The notes under the pieces: model-generated
Told to the model about the DNA's origin: nothing
Seen by the model: the letters and a program-made list of their open reading frames with translations, nothing else
Databases searched by the model: none
Shown here: positions 1 through 8,499 of the stretch, one piece after another
Position numbering within the stretch: position 1 is the first letter of the stretch
Layout of the letters: the number at the start of each line of letters is the position of its first letter
Source of the DNA: an uncultured Bacteroidales bacterium
GTDB taxonomy: Bacteria; Bacteroidota; Bacteroidia; Bacteroidales; Bacteroidaceae
Length of the DNA stretch: 64,000 nucleotides
Assembly: GCA_902763885.1 (NCBI GenBank)
Contig: CACWTU010000004.1
Coordinates: forward strand, 1 to 64,000
Direction of reading: 5' to 3'
Translations under genes and position numbers: made by a program

Positions 1-2
1 AA

Positions 3-95
3 TCCTTCCAGCCGGCTTTGAACGGAATCATTGATTGGGCGCTGGCTAATAGAGATGCCCTGGCTCCGCATGATGCAACTAAGTCAGTCCGATAA
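3..95 (+). CDS. C-terminal fragment of an unidentified protein
   Basis: An open frame runs from the window edge (frame starting at base 3) to a TAA at 93-95, giving about 30 residues that end in ATKSVR. I do not recognise the family. It faces the lysis cassette on the other strand. It may be the tail of a gene beginning outside the window, or chance, since 30 codons is short evidence. Confidence 0.3.
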   Translation, partial: SFQPALNGIIDWALANRDALAPHDATKSVR

Positions 96-179
96 ATTCC
101 AATTTACAGGTCTGAACGATCTTATACAGTAAATTAAGAAGGGAGGTTGATGAATGCGCTGCGGCCATTTATTAGCCGC

Positions 180-219
180 CCCGTAATTATCGGCTTTCGT
201 GAAAGGCGATAGTTACGGG
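180..219. repeat. Imperfect 19-bp hairpin
   Basis: Arms 180-198 and 201-219 (starting CCCGTAATTATCGG) pair with two mismatches around a 2-base loop. It sits between the converging ends of the fragment at 3-95 and the coiled-coil gene at 246-557. It has no clean T-run, so it is either a weak bidirectional terminator or one more intergenic palindrome like those found elsewhere in the window. Confidence 0.5.
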
Positions 220-245
220 ACGGAACAGACGCGAAGCGGCTGATG

Positions 246-557
246 TTACGCAGGTGTTTGTGTCAGCTGCTTGCGCAGATCCTGGACTTCGGTTTTGAGT
301 TGGGCATTCTCCTTGCAGAGTTGATCTATGGAGGTCTTGAGCTCTCCATTCTCCTTACGCAGAGCTACAACCTCACGATTCACTGTGGTCAGGTCCTCTA
401 TGAGGCGTTTGTTCTCCAGACTGAGGATATCGATGGACTCCTGCATGTTCTTGAGGAAGTCATTGCGGCGCTTACGCTTGCCGGCAAGCCAGCCTGCGGC
501 TGCCGTTATCATCGGCACCAGGCAGTCTGTGATTAATGATATGGTTGGTGTTTCCAT
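246..557 (-). CDS. Small membrane-anchored coiled-coil protein of lysis cassette (holin-like candidate)
   Basis: This 103-residue protein has one hydrophobic segment at about residues 7-25, a basic stop-transfer patch (GKRKRRND), then a long heptad-rich coiled coil from about 35 to 98. It starts 13 bases after the stop of the GH24 endolysin gene and is last in the three-gene minus-strand cassette. Position beside an endolysin and a single N-terminal membrane segment fit a holin or accessory lysis factor, but a long coiled coil is unusual for a holin. Function is inferred from context only; a structural membrane-tethered protein is equally possible. Confidence 0.6.
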   Translation of the reverse strand: METPTISLITDCLVPMITAAAGWLAGKRKRRNDFLKNMQESIDILSLENKRLIEDLTTVNREVVALRKENGELKTSIDQLCKENAQLKTEVQDLRKQLTQTPA

Positions 558-570
558 GGTGATTCATCGG

Positions 571-996
571 TTATGAGTAATACAATTTGATTTCTTGTTC
601 TCTCCTCTTGATGAGTCCGGGGAGTTTCTGGTTTCCGGCATAGATCCAGCGGCGGAACTCATCGGCTATGGAGGGGTCGTTAGGGCCTTTCAGGATCTTC
701 TTGCGGATGGTGGAGACGTTGAAGCCCCGGGCTCCTATGTTGAAGACGAAGCTAATGAGGGCATCAAACTGTTCCTGAGTGAGGTCTGCGCCCATCTGGT
801 TGATACAGTGCTCGGCGTTGCGGATGTCCTGTTGAAGAAGCTCATCGGCTTTTTTTTCGGTTATTTGCATGCCTTGGTGGACGCCTGCGGTGTGGCCGTA
901 TCCGATGGTCCAGACGCCTGCCGGACAGAGGTATGAGTTGAGGCGTAGCTGCTCAAAACTCTTTATAAGTAAAAGTGCGTAATTTGTTGCTTTCAT
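571..996 (-). CDS. Phage-type GH24 lysozyme (endolysin)
   Basis: A 141-residue single-domain muramidase that would hydrolyse the MurNAc-GlcNAc bond of peptidoglycan. The motif ELxxY..PAGVWTIGYGHT is clear: E15 is the general acid, and T30 the third triad residue. The usual Asp is replaced by Cys24 (YLCPAGVW); Cys here is common in GH24 proteins, and in T4 lysozyme the equivalent D20C change keeps activity. No signal peptide or signal-anchor segment is evident, so export would need a holin. The C-terminus carries the family's GLIKRREQE segment. It lies 25 bases after the lipoprotein gene and 13 before the coiled-coil gene, in one transcription unit. Confidence 0.9.
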   Translation of the reverse strand: MKATNYALLLIKSFEQLRLNSYLCPAGVWTIGYGHTAGVHQGMQITEKKADELLQQDIRNAEHCINQMGADLTQEQFDALISFVFNIGARGFNVSTIRKKILKGPNDPSIADEFRRWIYAGNQKLPGLIKRREQEIKLYYS

Positions 997-1021
997 GGTT
1001 GTTATGGATTTATGTTAGTGT

Positions 1022-1534
1022 TTAAACGGTGTGTGTTTGGCGGATTACCAACTTCAATACTATGATGAAGATTGTGGCCGCTATGATTAGGATTATTAGG
1101 CGGTCGATGATGGGTGATGCTCGGGGTTGCTGGGTTTGCTTTTCTTGGTATTGGGTGTTTTGTGTGGTGGTTGTGTCTTGCTGCGATATGTGTGTTGTGG
1201 CGGTGGTTTCTGCCTGGTTGGTGGTGGATTGTTCCTCTATTATTAGGGTGCCTCCACCCTGCTCTATTAGCTGGGTGGTAAGATCCTGAAGGGTATTATT
1301 GGTTCTAGGGATTGGCAGGTCTGGTGAGGTTATCTGGAAACCTGGGATGTAGGTTATGGTGAGCTTATGGCTTTGGCTGGCCATTAGACGGTGTGCTGCG
1401 CTGTCTATGGCGTTCTGGGATATGGATGTAGTTGATGCGTGCGATGTGATGGCTTGCTTGCTGGTGCGGCAGGCGGGCATCAGAAGTATCATTGTTATGA
1501 TGCATGATAGTGTGATGATGTGCTTTGTTGTCAT
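1022..1534 (-). CDS. Lipoprotein with C-terminal membrane segment; candidate unimolecular spanin
   Basis: I chose the ATG at 1534, not the upstream one at 1618, because it gives a proper signal peptide and follows a -7 box at 1567-1574. The 170-residue product begins with a lipoprotein signal ending in LMPAC (Cys22). Its middle is rich in Thr and Gln, and a hydrophobic helix at about residues 144-163 ends near a short charged tail. An acylated N-terminus plus a C-terminal inner-membrane anchor is the architecture of unimolecular spanins, as in phage T1 gp11, which link outer and inner membranes in the last step of lysis. It is first in a cassette with an endolysin. No sequence family was recognised, so the role rests on topology and context. 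Confidence 0.6.
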   Translation of the reverse strand: MTTKHIITLSCIITMILLMPACRTSKQAITSHASTTSISQNAIDSAAHRLMASQSHKLTITYIPGFQITSPDLPIPRTNNTLQDLTTQLIEQGGGTLIIEEQSTTNQAETTATTHISQQDTTTTQNTQYQEKQTQQPRASPIIDRLIILIIAATIFIIVLKLVIRQTHTV

Positions 1535-1561
1535 GGTACATAGGGTGTTTTGTATTAGTAT

Positions 1562-1588
1562 TTGCACAAAGATAATGAATTTGTGCAA
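1562..1588. promoter_or_regulatory. Perfect inverted repeat overlapping lysis-cassette promoter (candidate operator)
   Basis: Arms TTGCACAAA (1562-1570) and TTTGTGCAA (1580-1588) are perfect reverse complements, separated by 9 bases. The left arm overlaps the minus-strand -7 box at 1567-1574, as a repressor-binding site would. Confidence 0.5.
1567..1574 (-). promoter_or_regulatory. -7 box of lysis cassette promoter
   Basis: The minus strand reads TATCTTTG, an exact match to the Bacteroidetes TAnnTTTG -7 box, 32 bases before the chosen ATG at 1534. A clear -33 TTTG was not found. Confidence 0.5.
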
Positions 1589-1732
1589 TCTGCGAAAGTG
1601 TATTTTGAATCTCAACAAATGGCCTTTATACTGGAGTCATTGAATCATTGAGAGTGAGAGTATGATAAGGACAAGTAAAAGATTATAAGGTTCGATGTTT
1701 GATTAGGACTGAAAATACAGTCTGGTTCAACC

Positions 1733-1762
1733 TTGATATGCCGAAGAAAGACCTTATCTTTA
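1733..1762 (+). promoter_or_regulatory. Candidate promoter of small RNA
   Basis: TTG at 1733-1735 and TATCTTTA at 1755-1762 are separated by 19 bases, the spacing of Bacteroides -33/-7 promoters. The last base of the -7 box is A, not G. Confidence 0.4.
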
Positions 1763-1768
1763 CATGGA

Positions 1769-1850
1769 TTTGGTACTGTAGTATCAGATTTTAGAATTGC
1801 ATTTGGTCCGGTGTTCTTCATACTTGAAGGGCGCCGGACTTCCGCTTTTT
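1769..1850 (+). ncRNA. Candidate intergenic small RNA
   Basis: Between the lysis cassette and tRNA-Arg there is no open frame of note, but a promoter-like site (1733-1762) is followed about 40 bases downstream by a very stable hairpin and T-run (1806-1850). A transcript of roughly 80 bases is predicted on the plus strand. No known RNA family was recognised. The start is estimated from the -7 box. Confidence 0.4.
1806..1850 (+). terminator. Rho-independent terminator of candidate small RNA
   Basis: Arms 1806-1820 and 1825-1839 form an uninterrupted 15-pair stem (including G-U pairs) with a 4-base loop, followed by a T-rich tail ending in CTTTTT at 1845-1850. Confidence 0.65.
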
Positions 1851-1880
1851 AGACCTTTAAAGAACGGTGAAGTTCAAAAG

Positions 1881-1902
1881 TGTTGGTACTTTGTTGGTAC
1901 TT
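1881..1902. repeat. Tandem 11-bp direct repeat
   Basis: TGTTGGTACTT occurs twice back to back (1881-1891, 1892-1902), just outside the tRNA-Arg terminator. Short direct repeats near a tRNA 3' end can be integrase arm sites, but no integrase is in the window. Confidence 0.6.
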
Positions 1903-1921
1903 TTTGTTTTCTTGGAAAAAT

Positions 1922-1955
1922 AAATCGGCCTCAGAAGTATCTCTGAGGCCGATTT
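1922..1955 (-). terminator. Terminator of tRNA-Arg
   Basis: Perfect 14-bp arms (1922-1935, 1942-1955; AAATCGGCCTCAGA) close a 6-base loop. The minus strand continues into a T-rich run, ending transcription from tRNA-Arg. Confidence 0.8.
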
Positions 1956-1959
1956 GTCG

Positions 1960-2033
1960 TGATTCCGCCGGGATTCAAACCCGGAACCTTCTGATCCGTA
2001 GTCAGATGCTCTATTCAGTTAAGCTACGGAACC
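1960..2033 (-). tRNA. tRNA-Arg (anticodon ACG)
   Basis: The minus strand folds as a 74-base cloverleaf: acceptor GGTTCCG/CGGAATC with one G-U pair, D arm, anticodon stem TCTGA/TCAGA with loop CTACGGA (anticodon ACG), and T arm CCGGG-TTTGAAT-CCCGG. Discriminator is A, and CCA is not encoded. The ACG anticodon is normally deaminated to ICG and reads CGN codons. A phage-type lysis cassette lies on its 3' side, the usual integration side for tRNA-targeting elements. Confidence 0.95.
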
Positions 2034-2124
2034 AAACCCTTCTTCTGTTAAAGCGGTGCAAAGATACCACATTATTTCTACAATCGCACACTTCATGACT
2101 TATTTTTTGCAAGAAATAACGTTT

Positions 2125-2898
2125 TTATTTCCGCAGAGCCTCATCCAAAGCATCAAATGCCTGATTAGCATCACCAAACTCCTCAAGCAACTGCACAAAC
2201 TTACTGCCAATTATGCATCCTGCAGCGTTTGCCTGGGCACTCTCCAGAGTCTGCTTGTTACTTATTCCAAAGCCAATCATGCGCGGATGCTTGAGCCCCA
2301 TCCCGTTCACGTGGTTAAAGTACTCCTGCTTTTTAAGGTCAAACTCCTTCTGTGCACCGGTGGTGGCGGCGCTGCTCACCATATAGATGAATCCGTCAGT
2401 GTTGTCGTCGATAAAGCGGATGCGCTCGTCGCTGGTCTCGGGTGTGATGAGCATGATTATACGCACGTCATATTTATCGGCCACAGGCTTTACCTGGCTC
2501 AGGTAGTCGTTGAACGGCAGGTCCGGAATAATCACGCCGTCTATGCCAATCTCGCTGCACTTCTTAAAGAACGCATCAAATCCGTACTGGTAGATGGGAT
2601 TCAGGTAACCCATAAGCACCAGCGGCATCTTTACGTCCATACGGATGTCGGAGAGCTGCTCAAACAGCAGTCTGAGCGTCATTCCGTTGCGCAGGGCTTT
2701 GGTGGCGGCGTCTTGGATTACCGGGCCGTCGGCCATAGGGTCACTGAAAGGTATGCCAATTTCTATCATATCCACGCCTTTCTGCTCAAGGGTGCGGATT
2801 ATCTGTGCGGTGCTGTCCAGTGACGGATGCCCGGCGCAGAAATAGATTGAAAGAATGCCTTGTTTCTTGGTGGCAAACAAATTATTTATTCTGTTCAT
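2125..2898 (-). CDS. trpA: Tryptophan synthase alpha subunit
   Basis: This 257-residue TIM-barrel enzyme cleaves indole-3-glycerol phosphate to indole and glyceraldehyde 3-phosphate, passing indole to TrpB. Catalytic residues are visible as E46 in VDMIEIGIPFSDP and D57 in MADGP, matching E49 and D60 of E. coli. It is the last gene of the trp operon, with a start overlapping the trpF end by 17 bases, so it is probably translated by coupling. In this operon trpA and trpB are at opposite ends, which is usual for Bacteroidales and unlike the adjacent trpBA of most bacteria. Confidence 0.97.
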   Translation of the reverse strand: MNRINNLFATKKQGILSIYFCAGHPSLDSTAQIIRTLEQKGVDMIEIGIPFSDPMADGPVIQDAATKALRNGMTLRLLFEQLSDIRMDVKMPLVLMGYLNPIYQYGFDAFFKKCSEIGIDGVIIPDLPFNDYLSQVKPVADKYDVRIIMLITPETSDERIRFIDDNTDGFIYMVSSAATTGAQKEFDLKKQEYFNHVNGMGLKHPRMIGFGISNKQTLESAQANAAGCIIGSKFVQLLEEFGDANQAFDALDEALRK

Positions 2899-3511
2899 AA
2901 TTACGTATGTTATTGATAAATAGACTCAATTTCGATATCTCTTTTAATGCTGGTTCAATCTCAAACCGGCTGTTCAGGTCAATGCCGTAGAACTGTGGAT
3001 GCCTTATACTGGCAATACTCTCTTCCATTCCAGGGCCGATGCCCCCGGCCAGAATGAACGGCTTGCTGCCTTTATAGCAGTCAAGGAGACTCCAGTCAAA
3101 ACTCTGACCACTGCCGCCCCACCCGCTGCATTTGGTATCAAACAGGAACATATCGACGGCATCTTCCTGTTGATATTCAGTGCATTGCTCAAAGTCTTGG
3201 GCTGACGCGATTGAAATGGCCTTCATCACAGGCAGTCCCGTAATAAGATGTATAATGCGGCAGAACTCAGCTGATTCATTGCCATGAAGCTGTATGCGGT
3301 TAAGGCTATACTCAGCAGCCTTGACCTGAACGTATTCAGGTTCAGAATTGACAAAGACCCCCACTCTGCACACATCGGGCAGATAATCAGGCTTAGAGCT
3401 CACATAACGTTTACTGCCCGGCCAGAACATGAACCCCATCATATCAGGATGCAGAGCCTCTACATCCCTGATATTCTTAGCGTCACGCATTCCGCATACC
3501 TTGATGATCAT
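2882..3511 (-). CDS. trpF: Phosphoribosylanthranilate isomerase
   Basis: A 209-residue TIM-barrel enzyme converting N-(5-phosphoribosyl)anthranilate to the carboxyphenylamino-deoxyribulose phosphate, the third step of tryptophan synthesis. The N-terminal IIKVCGMRD holds the catalytic Cys6, and FLFDTK carries the catalytic Asp. The LAGGIGP and YGIDLNSRFE segments form the phosphate site at the C-terminal end. It is separate from trpC here, unlike the fused enzyme of enteric bacteria. Its start overlaps the trpC stop by four bases. Confidence 0.96.
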   Translation of the reverse strand: MIIKVCGMRDAKNIRDVEALHPDMMGFMFWPGSKRYVSSKPDYLPDVCRVGVFVNSEPEYVQVKAAEYSLNRIQLHGNESAEFCRIIHLITGLPVMKAISIASAQDFEQCTEYQQEDAVDMFLFDTKCSGWGGSGQSFDWSLLDCYKGSKPFILAGGIGPGMEESIASIRHPQFYGIDLNSRFEIEPALKEISKLSLFINNIRNYEQNK

Positions 3512-4299
3512 ATGGCTTCAATGAATTTTTTAAGAGCCAGGCCCGGGTCCTTTTCTTTCATAAAACACTCACCCATAAGGAATCCGCGGAATCCTGCCTC
3601 ACGCAGTTGGCGTATGGTATCCGGATTGCTTATTCCGCTCTCACTCACTTTTACAGCCTCAGTATCCATCTTTTCCGCCATACGGAAAGAGTTGGCTACA
3701 TCAGTATGGAACGTACCCAGGTTGCGGTTGTTTATTCCGGCCATATCGGGCTCACACTCAAGATATTCCAGTTCCTCCTCACTGTGCATTTCAAGCAGCA
3801 TCTCAAGTTTAAGGTCATGAGCGGTACGGGTCAATGTGCGGCACTCATCCTTGGTGAGGTCTGCAGCAATGAGCAGTACAGCATCGGCACCGGCGTTACG
3901 GGCCTCAAAAAGCTGATACTCATCAATGATGAACTCCTTGCGCAGAATGGGTATATCTACTGATGGACGCACTTGAGGGATATACTCCAGTGTACCGCCA
4001 AAATACCTGCTGTCTGTGAGTATGCTAAGGGCCGATGCACCTCCGGCTGCGTACATGGGTACCACATCCATGGGCTTGGCATCCTCATGAATCCAGCCTT
4101 TTGAGGGGCTCTTACGCTTGAATTCAGCAATGATTCCATAAGGACTGTCGGCCAGAGCGCGGCTCATGCTGCGTTCTGCAATGCCGTCGGCCATAAGGCG
4201 CTCCACGCGGGCGTAGAGTTCTCGGGGCGGAACCAGCTGTTTCTGCTGCTCCAGCTCCACCCGTTTATGTGCTACTATTTCCTGTAGTATATCGGCCAT
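3508..4299 (-). CDS. trpC: Indole-3-glycerol phosphate synthase
   Basis: This 263-residue enzyme closes the pyrrole ring to make indole-3-glycerol phosphate, releasing CO2. The signature EFKRKSPSKG is present with E59 and K61 at the active site, and the INNRNLGTF segment follows. Length is normal for a monofunctional enzyme. The ATG overlaps the trpD stop in a TAATG arrangement, so translation is likely coupled. Confidence 0.97.
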   Translation of the reverse strand: MADILQEIVAHKRVELEQQKQLVPPRELYARVERLMADGIAERSMSRALADSPYGIIAEFKRKSPSKGWIHEDAKPMDVVPMYAAGGASALSILTDSRYFGGTLEYIPQVRPSVDIPILRKEFIIDEYQLFEARNAGADAVLLIAADLTKDECRTLTRTAHDLKLEMLLEMHSEEELEYLECEPDMAGINNRNLGTFHTDVANSFRMAEKMDTEAVKVSESGISNPDTIRQLREAGFRGFLMGECFMKEKDPGLALKKFIEAI

Positions 4300-5294
4300 T
4301 ACTGATTGATTTCTACGAATTTACGGAATGCCTGCAGGGCACGGCCGCTCTCCAATGACTCACGTGCCATGGCTACGCTGTCCTCAATGCTCATGTTGCG
4401 GTCCATGATACCTATTCCGCAGGCTGCGTTGGCTATGATCACGTTCTTCTGTGCGGTAGTTGATGTGCCGTTCAGCACGCTGTCAAATATGGCCGATGCG
4501 TCCGATATGCTTGCGCCACCGATAATCTCCTCGGGCGAAATGTAATCCAGACCCATATCCTTGGGGGTATAAACCTTCTCGTAGTAGTTTGTAACCACCT
4601 TGAATCCGCTGGTAAGCGAAATCTCATCATATCCGTCATAACTGGTAATGACGCCAAAGTTGTCGCCTATGCGCTGATGGATGTTAACATACAGACGCAG
4701 TTGAGCCTGTGTGGCGGTACCGTGCAGCGAGTTCTTGGGATGGCAGGGATTTACAAGCGGTCCCAGCAGGTTGAAGCATGTGGGTATGGCCAGAGCCTTG
4801 CGGGTGGGTCCTACAAACTTCATTCCGTATGCAAACAGCGGTGCGTGGAAGTAGCATACACCAGCCTCATCGAGTGAACGGCGCAGTATGTCAGGATTGT
4901 CGGTGAACTTTACTCCGTGCTCCTGCAGCACGTTGCTGGCACCGCTTACGCTGCTACTGCCGCCGTTTCCGTGCTTGGTAACCTTATATCCTGCACCGGC
5001 AATCACAAATGCTGAGCAGGTGCTTATATTGAATGTGTTCTTGCCGTCGCCGCCCGTACCAACTATGTCAAGCGTGTTCTCCTGGTCCAGGTCTATGTGC
5101 TTACCGGTCTCCAGCAGGCCCTGGCGCAGGCCAAGAAGCTCATCTACAGTCACTCCGCGTGCCTGTATTGCCATAAGCAGAGCGGCTATCTGCTGGTCGT
5201 TGTACTTGCCGTCAATAATGTTCAGCATGATGCTGTGTGTCTCCTCCTGAGTCAGTGTGGCACCGTCAATAAGTTTTAAAAGATACTGTTTCAT
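4299..5294 (-). CDS. trpD: Anthranilate phosphoribosyltransferase
   Basis: This 331-residue enzyme joins anthranilate to PRPP, the second step of the pathway. The diphosphate-binding loop GTGGDG (residues 79-84) and the KHGN motif (107-110) are intact, and the helical N-terminal domain is complete. It is not fused to trpG, which is the next gene upstream with a 13-base gap. That gap is the only non-overlapping junction in the operon. Confidence 0.97.
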   Translation of the reverse strand: MKQYLLKLIDGATLTQEETHSIMLNIIDGKYNDQQIAALLMAIQARGVTVDELLGLRQGLLETGKHIDLDQENTLDIVGTGGDGKNTFNISTCSAFVIAGAGYKVTKHGNGGSSSVSGASNVLQEHGVKFTDNPDILRRSLDEAGVCYFHAPLFAYGMKFVGPTRKALAIPTCFNLLGPLVNPCHPKNSLHGTATQAQLRLYVNIHQRIGDNFGVITSYDGYDEISLTSGFKVVTNYYEKVYTPKDMGLDYISPEEIIGGASISDASAIFDSVLNGTSTTAQKNVIIANAACGIGIMDRNMSIEDSVAMARESLESGRALQAFRKFVEINQ

Positions 5295-5307
5295 ATAGCA
5301 ATGTTAT

Positions 5308-5877
5308 TTATTTGTTATTCAACCAATTATTAATTATTATCTTACCTTGGGGAGTCAGTACGCTCTCGGGATGGAACTGAATTCCGCGTACATCGTACTC
5401 GCGGTGTCTCAAGGACATGATATAACCGTCATCGCTGCGGCTGGTCACCTCAAGGCACTGCGGAAGGTCCTTGTCATCGACCACCCACGAGTGGTAACGC
5501 CCTACCTCAAGGTCCGATGCAAGACCCTCAAACAGATAATCCTGTGCCGTGAGATGTGCCGGAGTAGCCACTCCGTGTACCACATTACCTATATTGAGCA
5601 ACTTGGCACCGAATGCTTCGCCAATGGCCTGATGTCCCAGGCAGATGCCTAAGATGGGCTTGCGTCCTGCATACGCCTTGATAACCTGAGGCATAAGACC
5701 TGCCTCGCTGGGAATTCCGGGACCCGGTGACAGGACAATCTTGTCAAACTGCTCCAGATCCTCAATGCGGAACATGTCGTTACGCACTACGGTCACATCG
5801 GCCCCGAGCTCCTTAAGCAGGTGGCTCAGGTTGTATGTGAATGAGTCATAATTGTCTATTATTACGGTCTTTATCAT
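5308..5877 (-). CDS. trpG: Anthranilate synthase glutamine amidotransferase component
   Basis: A 189-residue class I glutamine amidotransferase that hydrolyses glutamine and channels ammonia to TrpE. The triad is complete: C79 in GICLGHQ, with H169 and E171 in QFHPESV. The PGPG oxyanion loop lies at about 51-54. It could also serve para-aminobenzoate synthesis as PabA, but its place inside the trp operon supports TrpG as the main role. Its start overlaps the trpE stop by four bases (ATGA). Confidence 0.95.
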   Translation of the reverse strand: MIKTVIIDNYDSFTYNLSHLLKELGADVTVVRNDMFRIEDLEQFDKIVLSPGPGIPSEAGLMPQVIKAYAGRKPILGICLGHQAIGEAFGAKLLNIGNVVHGVATPAHLTAQDYLFEGLASDLEVGRYHSWVVDDKDLPQCLEVTSRSDDGYIMSLRHREYDVRGIQFHPESVLTPQGKIIINNWLNNK

Positions 5878-7274
5878 AACTTTTCTGCCATTTGTATTGC
5901 CTTGCGCAGGGCGCCCAGCTTGTTGTTAACCTCCTGTAATTCATACTCCACATCGCTCTTGGCCACAATGCCGCCGCCGGCCTGGAACCACAGCTCACCG
6001 TTACGGCTCACAAATGTGCGTATGGTGATGGCCTGGTTCAGATCACCGTTAAAGCCTATAAAGCCGATGCAGCCGCCGTAGGCACCGCGGTTATGCGGCT
6101 CATACTCGCTTATAAGCTGCATGGCACGTACCTTTGGGGCACCGCTGAGCGTACCTGCAGGGAATGTGTCAATGAATGCACGTACTGGGTCAGCGCCTTC
6201 ATCGAGTGTGCCCGATACACGGCTAACCAGGTGTATCACATGACTGTAGTACTGCATGTCTTTGTAAAAGTCAATGTGTACGTTATGGCAGTTGCGGCTC
6301 AGGTCGTTGCGGGCCAGATCCACCAGCATCACATGCTCGGCATTCTCCTTTGGGTCATTCTTAAGGTACAGGGCGTTCTCACGGTCCTGCTCGGCATTAC
6401 CGGTCCGCTTGGTGGTACCTGCAATGGGATCAATGTATGCCTGACGGCCCTGTATTCGGCAGTGAGTCTCGGGGCTTGATCCGAATATCCTGAATCCGCC
6501 AAAGTCAAAGTAGAACAGATACGGACTGGGATTTATGCTGCGCAGAGCACGGTACAGTTGGAAATCATCACCTGTGTATGACTGCTTGAAACGGCGTGAG
6601 AGCACAATCTGGAATACATCACCGCGCTTGCAATGGGCAATTCCGCGGCGTATGTTCTCGCGGTGTTCATCATCGGTCAGGGTGCTGGTGCAGTCACCTA
6701 CGGCACGGAATCCGAATGTGCGGAATGTATGTGAACTGAGGCTGTGCTCAAACTTGTCAAGTGAGCTCTCCTCGCCTTCACTCAACAACTCAATGAGTGT
6801 GAGTTCGTTACTGTAATGGTCAAATACCGCGATGCTCTTAAAGAGCGTGTACTGCATATCGGCCGCATCATTTTCCACCTGAGTCTCATCCTTGATGTTT
6901 ATGTTTTCAAAGTAGCGTACGGCATTGAAAGTGGTGAATCCGTACAGCCCGCAGTAGTTGCTGCCCTCACCCTCTATGCTAAACTGGCTCAGGAAATCAT
7001 TTATGAGCCTGGCTGCGTCATAATCGGCACTGATGGCGTGCTCCTGCGTGGTTCCGTTTGGGAAAAGCATGGTACCTACTCCATGGGCAATGCTGACTGT
7101 GGCAATGGGATTGATGGCAATGAATGACTTGGAATTCTCGACGCCGTGATAATCAGAACTCTCCATAAGTACGCTCTGTGAGTAGAGGTCACGTACGTTA
7201 AGGTATGCCGTTACGGGAGTGAGCAGGTCACCTGCCACTTTACGGCTGGCTGTAAGGTATTTAAATAGCTTCAT
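5874..7274 (-). CDS. trpE: Anthranilate synthase component I
   Basis: This 466-residue chorismate-utilising enzyme makes anthranilate with ammonia supplied by TrpG, the committed step of the pathway. The C-terminal chorismate-binding domain shows [11 protein letters not shown], a LVDLARNDL segment and [12 protein letters not shown]. Near the N-terminus, LMESSDYHG resembles the LLES feedback site for tryptophan, so allosteric inhibition is likely. The start overlaps the trpB end by 14 bases. Confidence 0.96.
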   Translation of the reverse strand: MKLFKYLTASRKVAGDLLTPVTAYLNVRDLYSQSVLMESSDYHGVENSKSFIAINPIATVSIAHGVGTMLFPNGTTQEHAISADYDAARLINDFLSQFSIEGEGSNYCGLYGFTTFNAVRYFENINIKDETQVENDAADMQYTLFKSIAVFDHYSNELTLIELLSEGEESSLDKFEHSLSSHTFRTFGFRAVGDCTSTLTDDEHRENIRRGIAHCKRGDVFQIVLSRRFKQSYTGDDFQLYRALRSINPSPYLFYFDFGGFRIFGSSPETHCRIQGRQAYIDPIAGTTKRTGNAEQDRENALYLKNDPKENAEHVMLVDLARNDLSRNCHNVHIDFYKDMQYYSHVIHLVSRVSGTLDEGADPVRAFIDTFPAGTLSGAPKVRAMQLISEYEPHNRGAYGGCIGFIGFNGDLNQAITIRTFVSRNGELWFQAGGGIVAKSDVEYELQEVNNKLGALRKAIQMAEKL

Positions 7275-8463
7275 AATCTATTTCGTCTTTATGTTTAAGG
7301 TATATTGTAAGGTCTTTGTCGCCGCGGCCGCTTACGGTAAGCACAACCACATCGTCTTTCTTGAACTTCATCTTGGGCAGCATGGCCAGCGCGTGGCTGC
7401 TCTCCAGTGCCGGGATGATTCCCTCAAGCCTGGTCAGTTCAAATGCAGCCTGCAGAGCCTCATTGTCGTTTACGGCCATCACCTGTGCACGTCCGGTCTT
7501 GTATAGATTGCAATGGATAGGTCCTGTGCCGGGATAATCCAGACCGGCCGATATTGAATAGGGCTCAATGATCTGACCGTCAGGAGTCTGCATCACCATG
7601 ATACGGCTGCCATGCAGTATTCCGGGAGTTCCAATCTCCATCGATGCGGCTGTCTGCGGGGTATCTATTCCCATGCCTCCGGCCTCGCCCAGAACCAACT
7701 TAACGCGCTCATCATCAATATAATGATAGATTGTTCCTGCAGCGTTGCTGCCTCCGCCTACGCAAGCCATCAGGTAATCAGGGTAATCACGGCCCTCCTT
7801 TTCCTGCAACTGCTCCTTGATTTCGGCCGATATCACACTCTGCAGTCTTGCTACCATATCAGGATACGGATGCGGGCCAACGGTACTTCCAATAATATAG
7901 AAGGTATCAGAAGGATTGCAGCACCAGTCGCGGATAGCCTCGTTTGTGGCATCCTTAAGGGTCTTGTTGCCGCTGTAAACCGGCATCACCTCAGCACCCA
8001 GCATACGCATGCGCTCCACGTTCACAGCCTGGCGCTCCACGTCAAGAGCACCCATGTAAACCCTGCAGGGCATATTCATAAGTGCACAAACAGTTGCGGT
8101 TGCCACGCCGTGCTGTCCGGCACCGGTCTCTGCAATGATACGGGTCTTGCCCATGCGCTTGGCCAGCAGGATCTGCCCTATTGAATTGTTTATCTTATGG
8201 GCACCGGTATGGTTCAGGTCCTCACGCTTAAGATAAAGTTTGCAGCCGTACTTCTGGCTCATGCGTGATGCGTAATACAGAGGGCTAGGACGTCCTACAT
8301 AGTCGCGCAGCAATGCGTGGTACTCTTTCTTGAACTCCTCACTCTCAATAATGGGCAGGTAGTTTTCCTTAAGCGTTTCAACGGTCTTGTAAAGTATCTC
8401 GGGGATGTATGCACCTCCAAACTCTCCGTAGTAACCGTTACTGTCAATCTGATAAGTATTCAT
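7261..8463 (-). CDS. trpB: Tryptophan synthase beta subunit
   Basis: A 400-residue PLP enzyme that condenses indole with serine. K90 in HTGAHKINN forms the Schiff base, and the [10 protein letters not shown] loop binds the PLP phosphate. The sequence is of the canonical TrpB1 type that partners TrpA. It is the first gene of the operon, about 160 bases after a leader peptide and 36 bases after a terminator hairpin, so all seven structural genes should be under attenuation control. This gene order (B-E-G-D-C-F-A) is characteristic of Bacteroidales. Confidence 0.97.
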   Translation of the reverse strand: MNTYQIDSNGYYGEFGGAYIPEILYKTVETLKENYLPIIESEEFKKEYHALLRDYVGRPSPLYYASRMSQKYGCKLYLKREDLNHTGAHKINNSIGQILLAKRMGKTRIIAETGAGQHGVATATVCALMNMPCRVYMGALDVERQAVNVERMRMLGAEVMPVYSGNKTLKDATNEAIRDWCCNPSDTFYIIGSTVGPHPYPDMVARLQSVISAEIKEQLQEKEGRDYPDYLMACVGGGSNAAGTIYHYIDDERVKLVLGEAGGMGIDTPQTAASMEIGTPGILHGSRIMVMQTPDGQIIEPYSISAGLDYPGTGPIHCNLYKTGRAQVMAVNDNEALQAAFELTRLEGIIPALESSHALAMLPKMKFKKDDVVVLTVSGRGDKDLTIYLKHKDEIDYEAI

Positions 8464-8499
8464 ATTATTATGTTGTTTATTATTCGTTGTTGGAACTCA

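Noticed and set aside
2056-2823. 255-residue plus-strand frame opposite trpA
   Set aside because: trpA has all catalytic motifs; the opposite frame has none and arises from codon bias.
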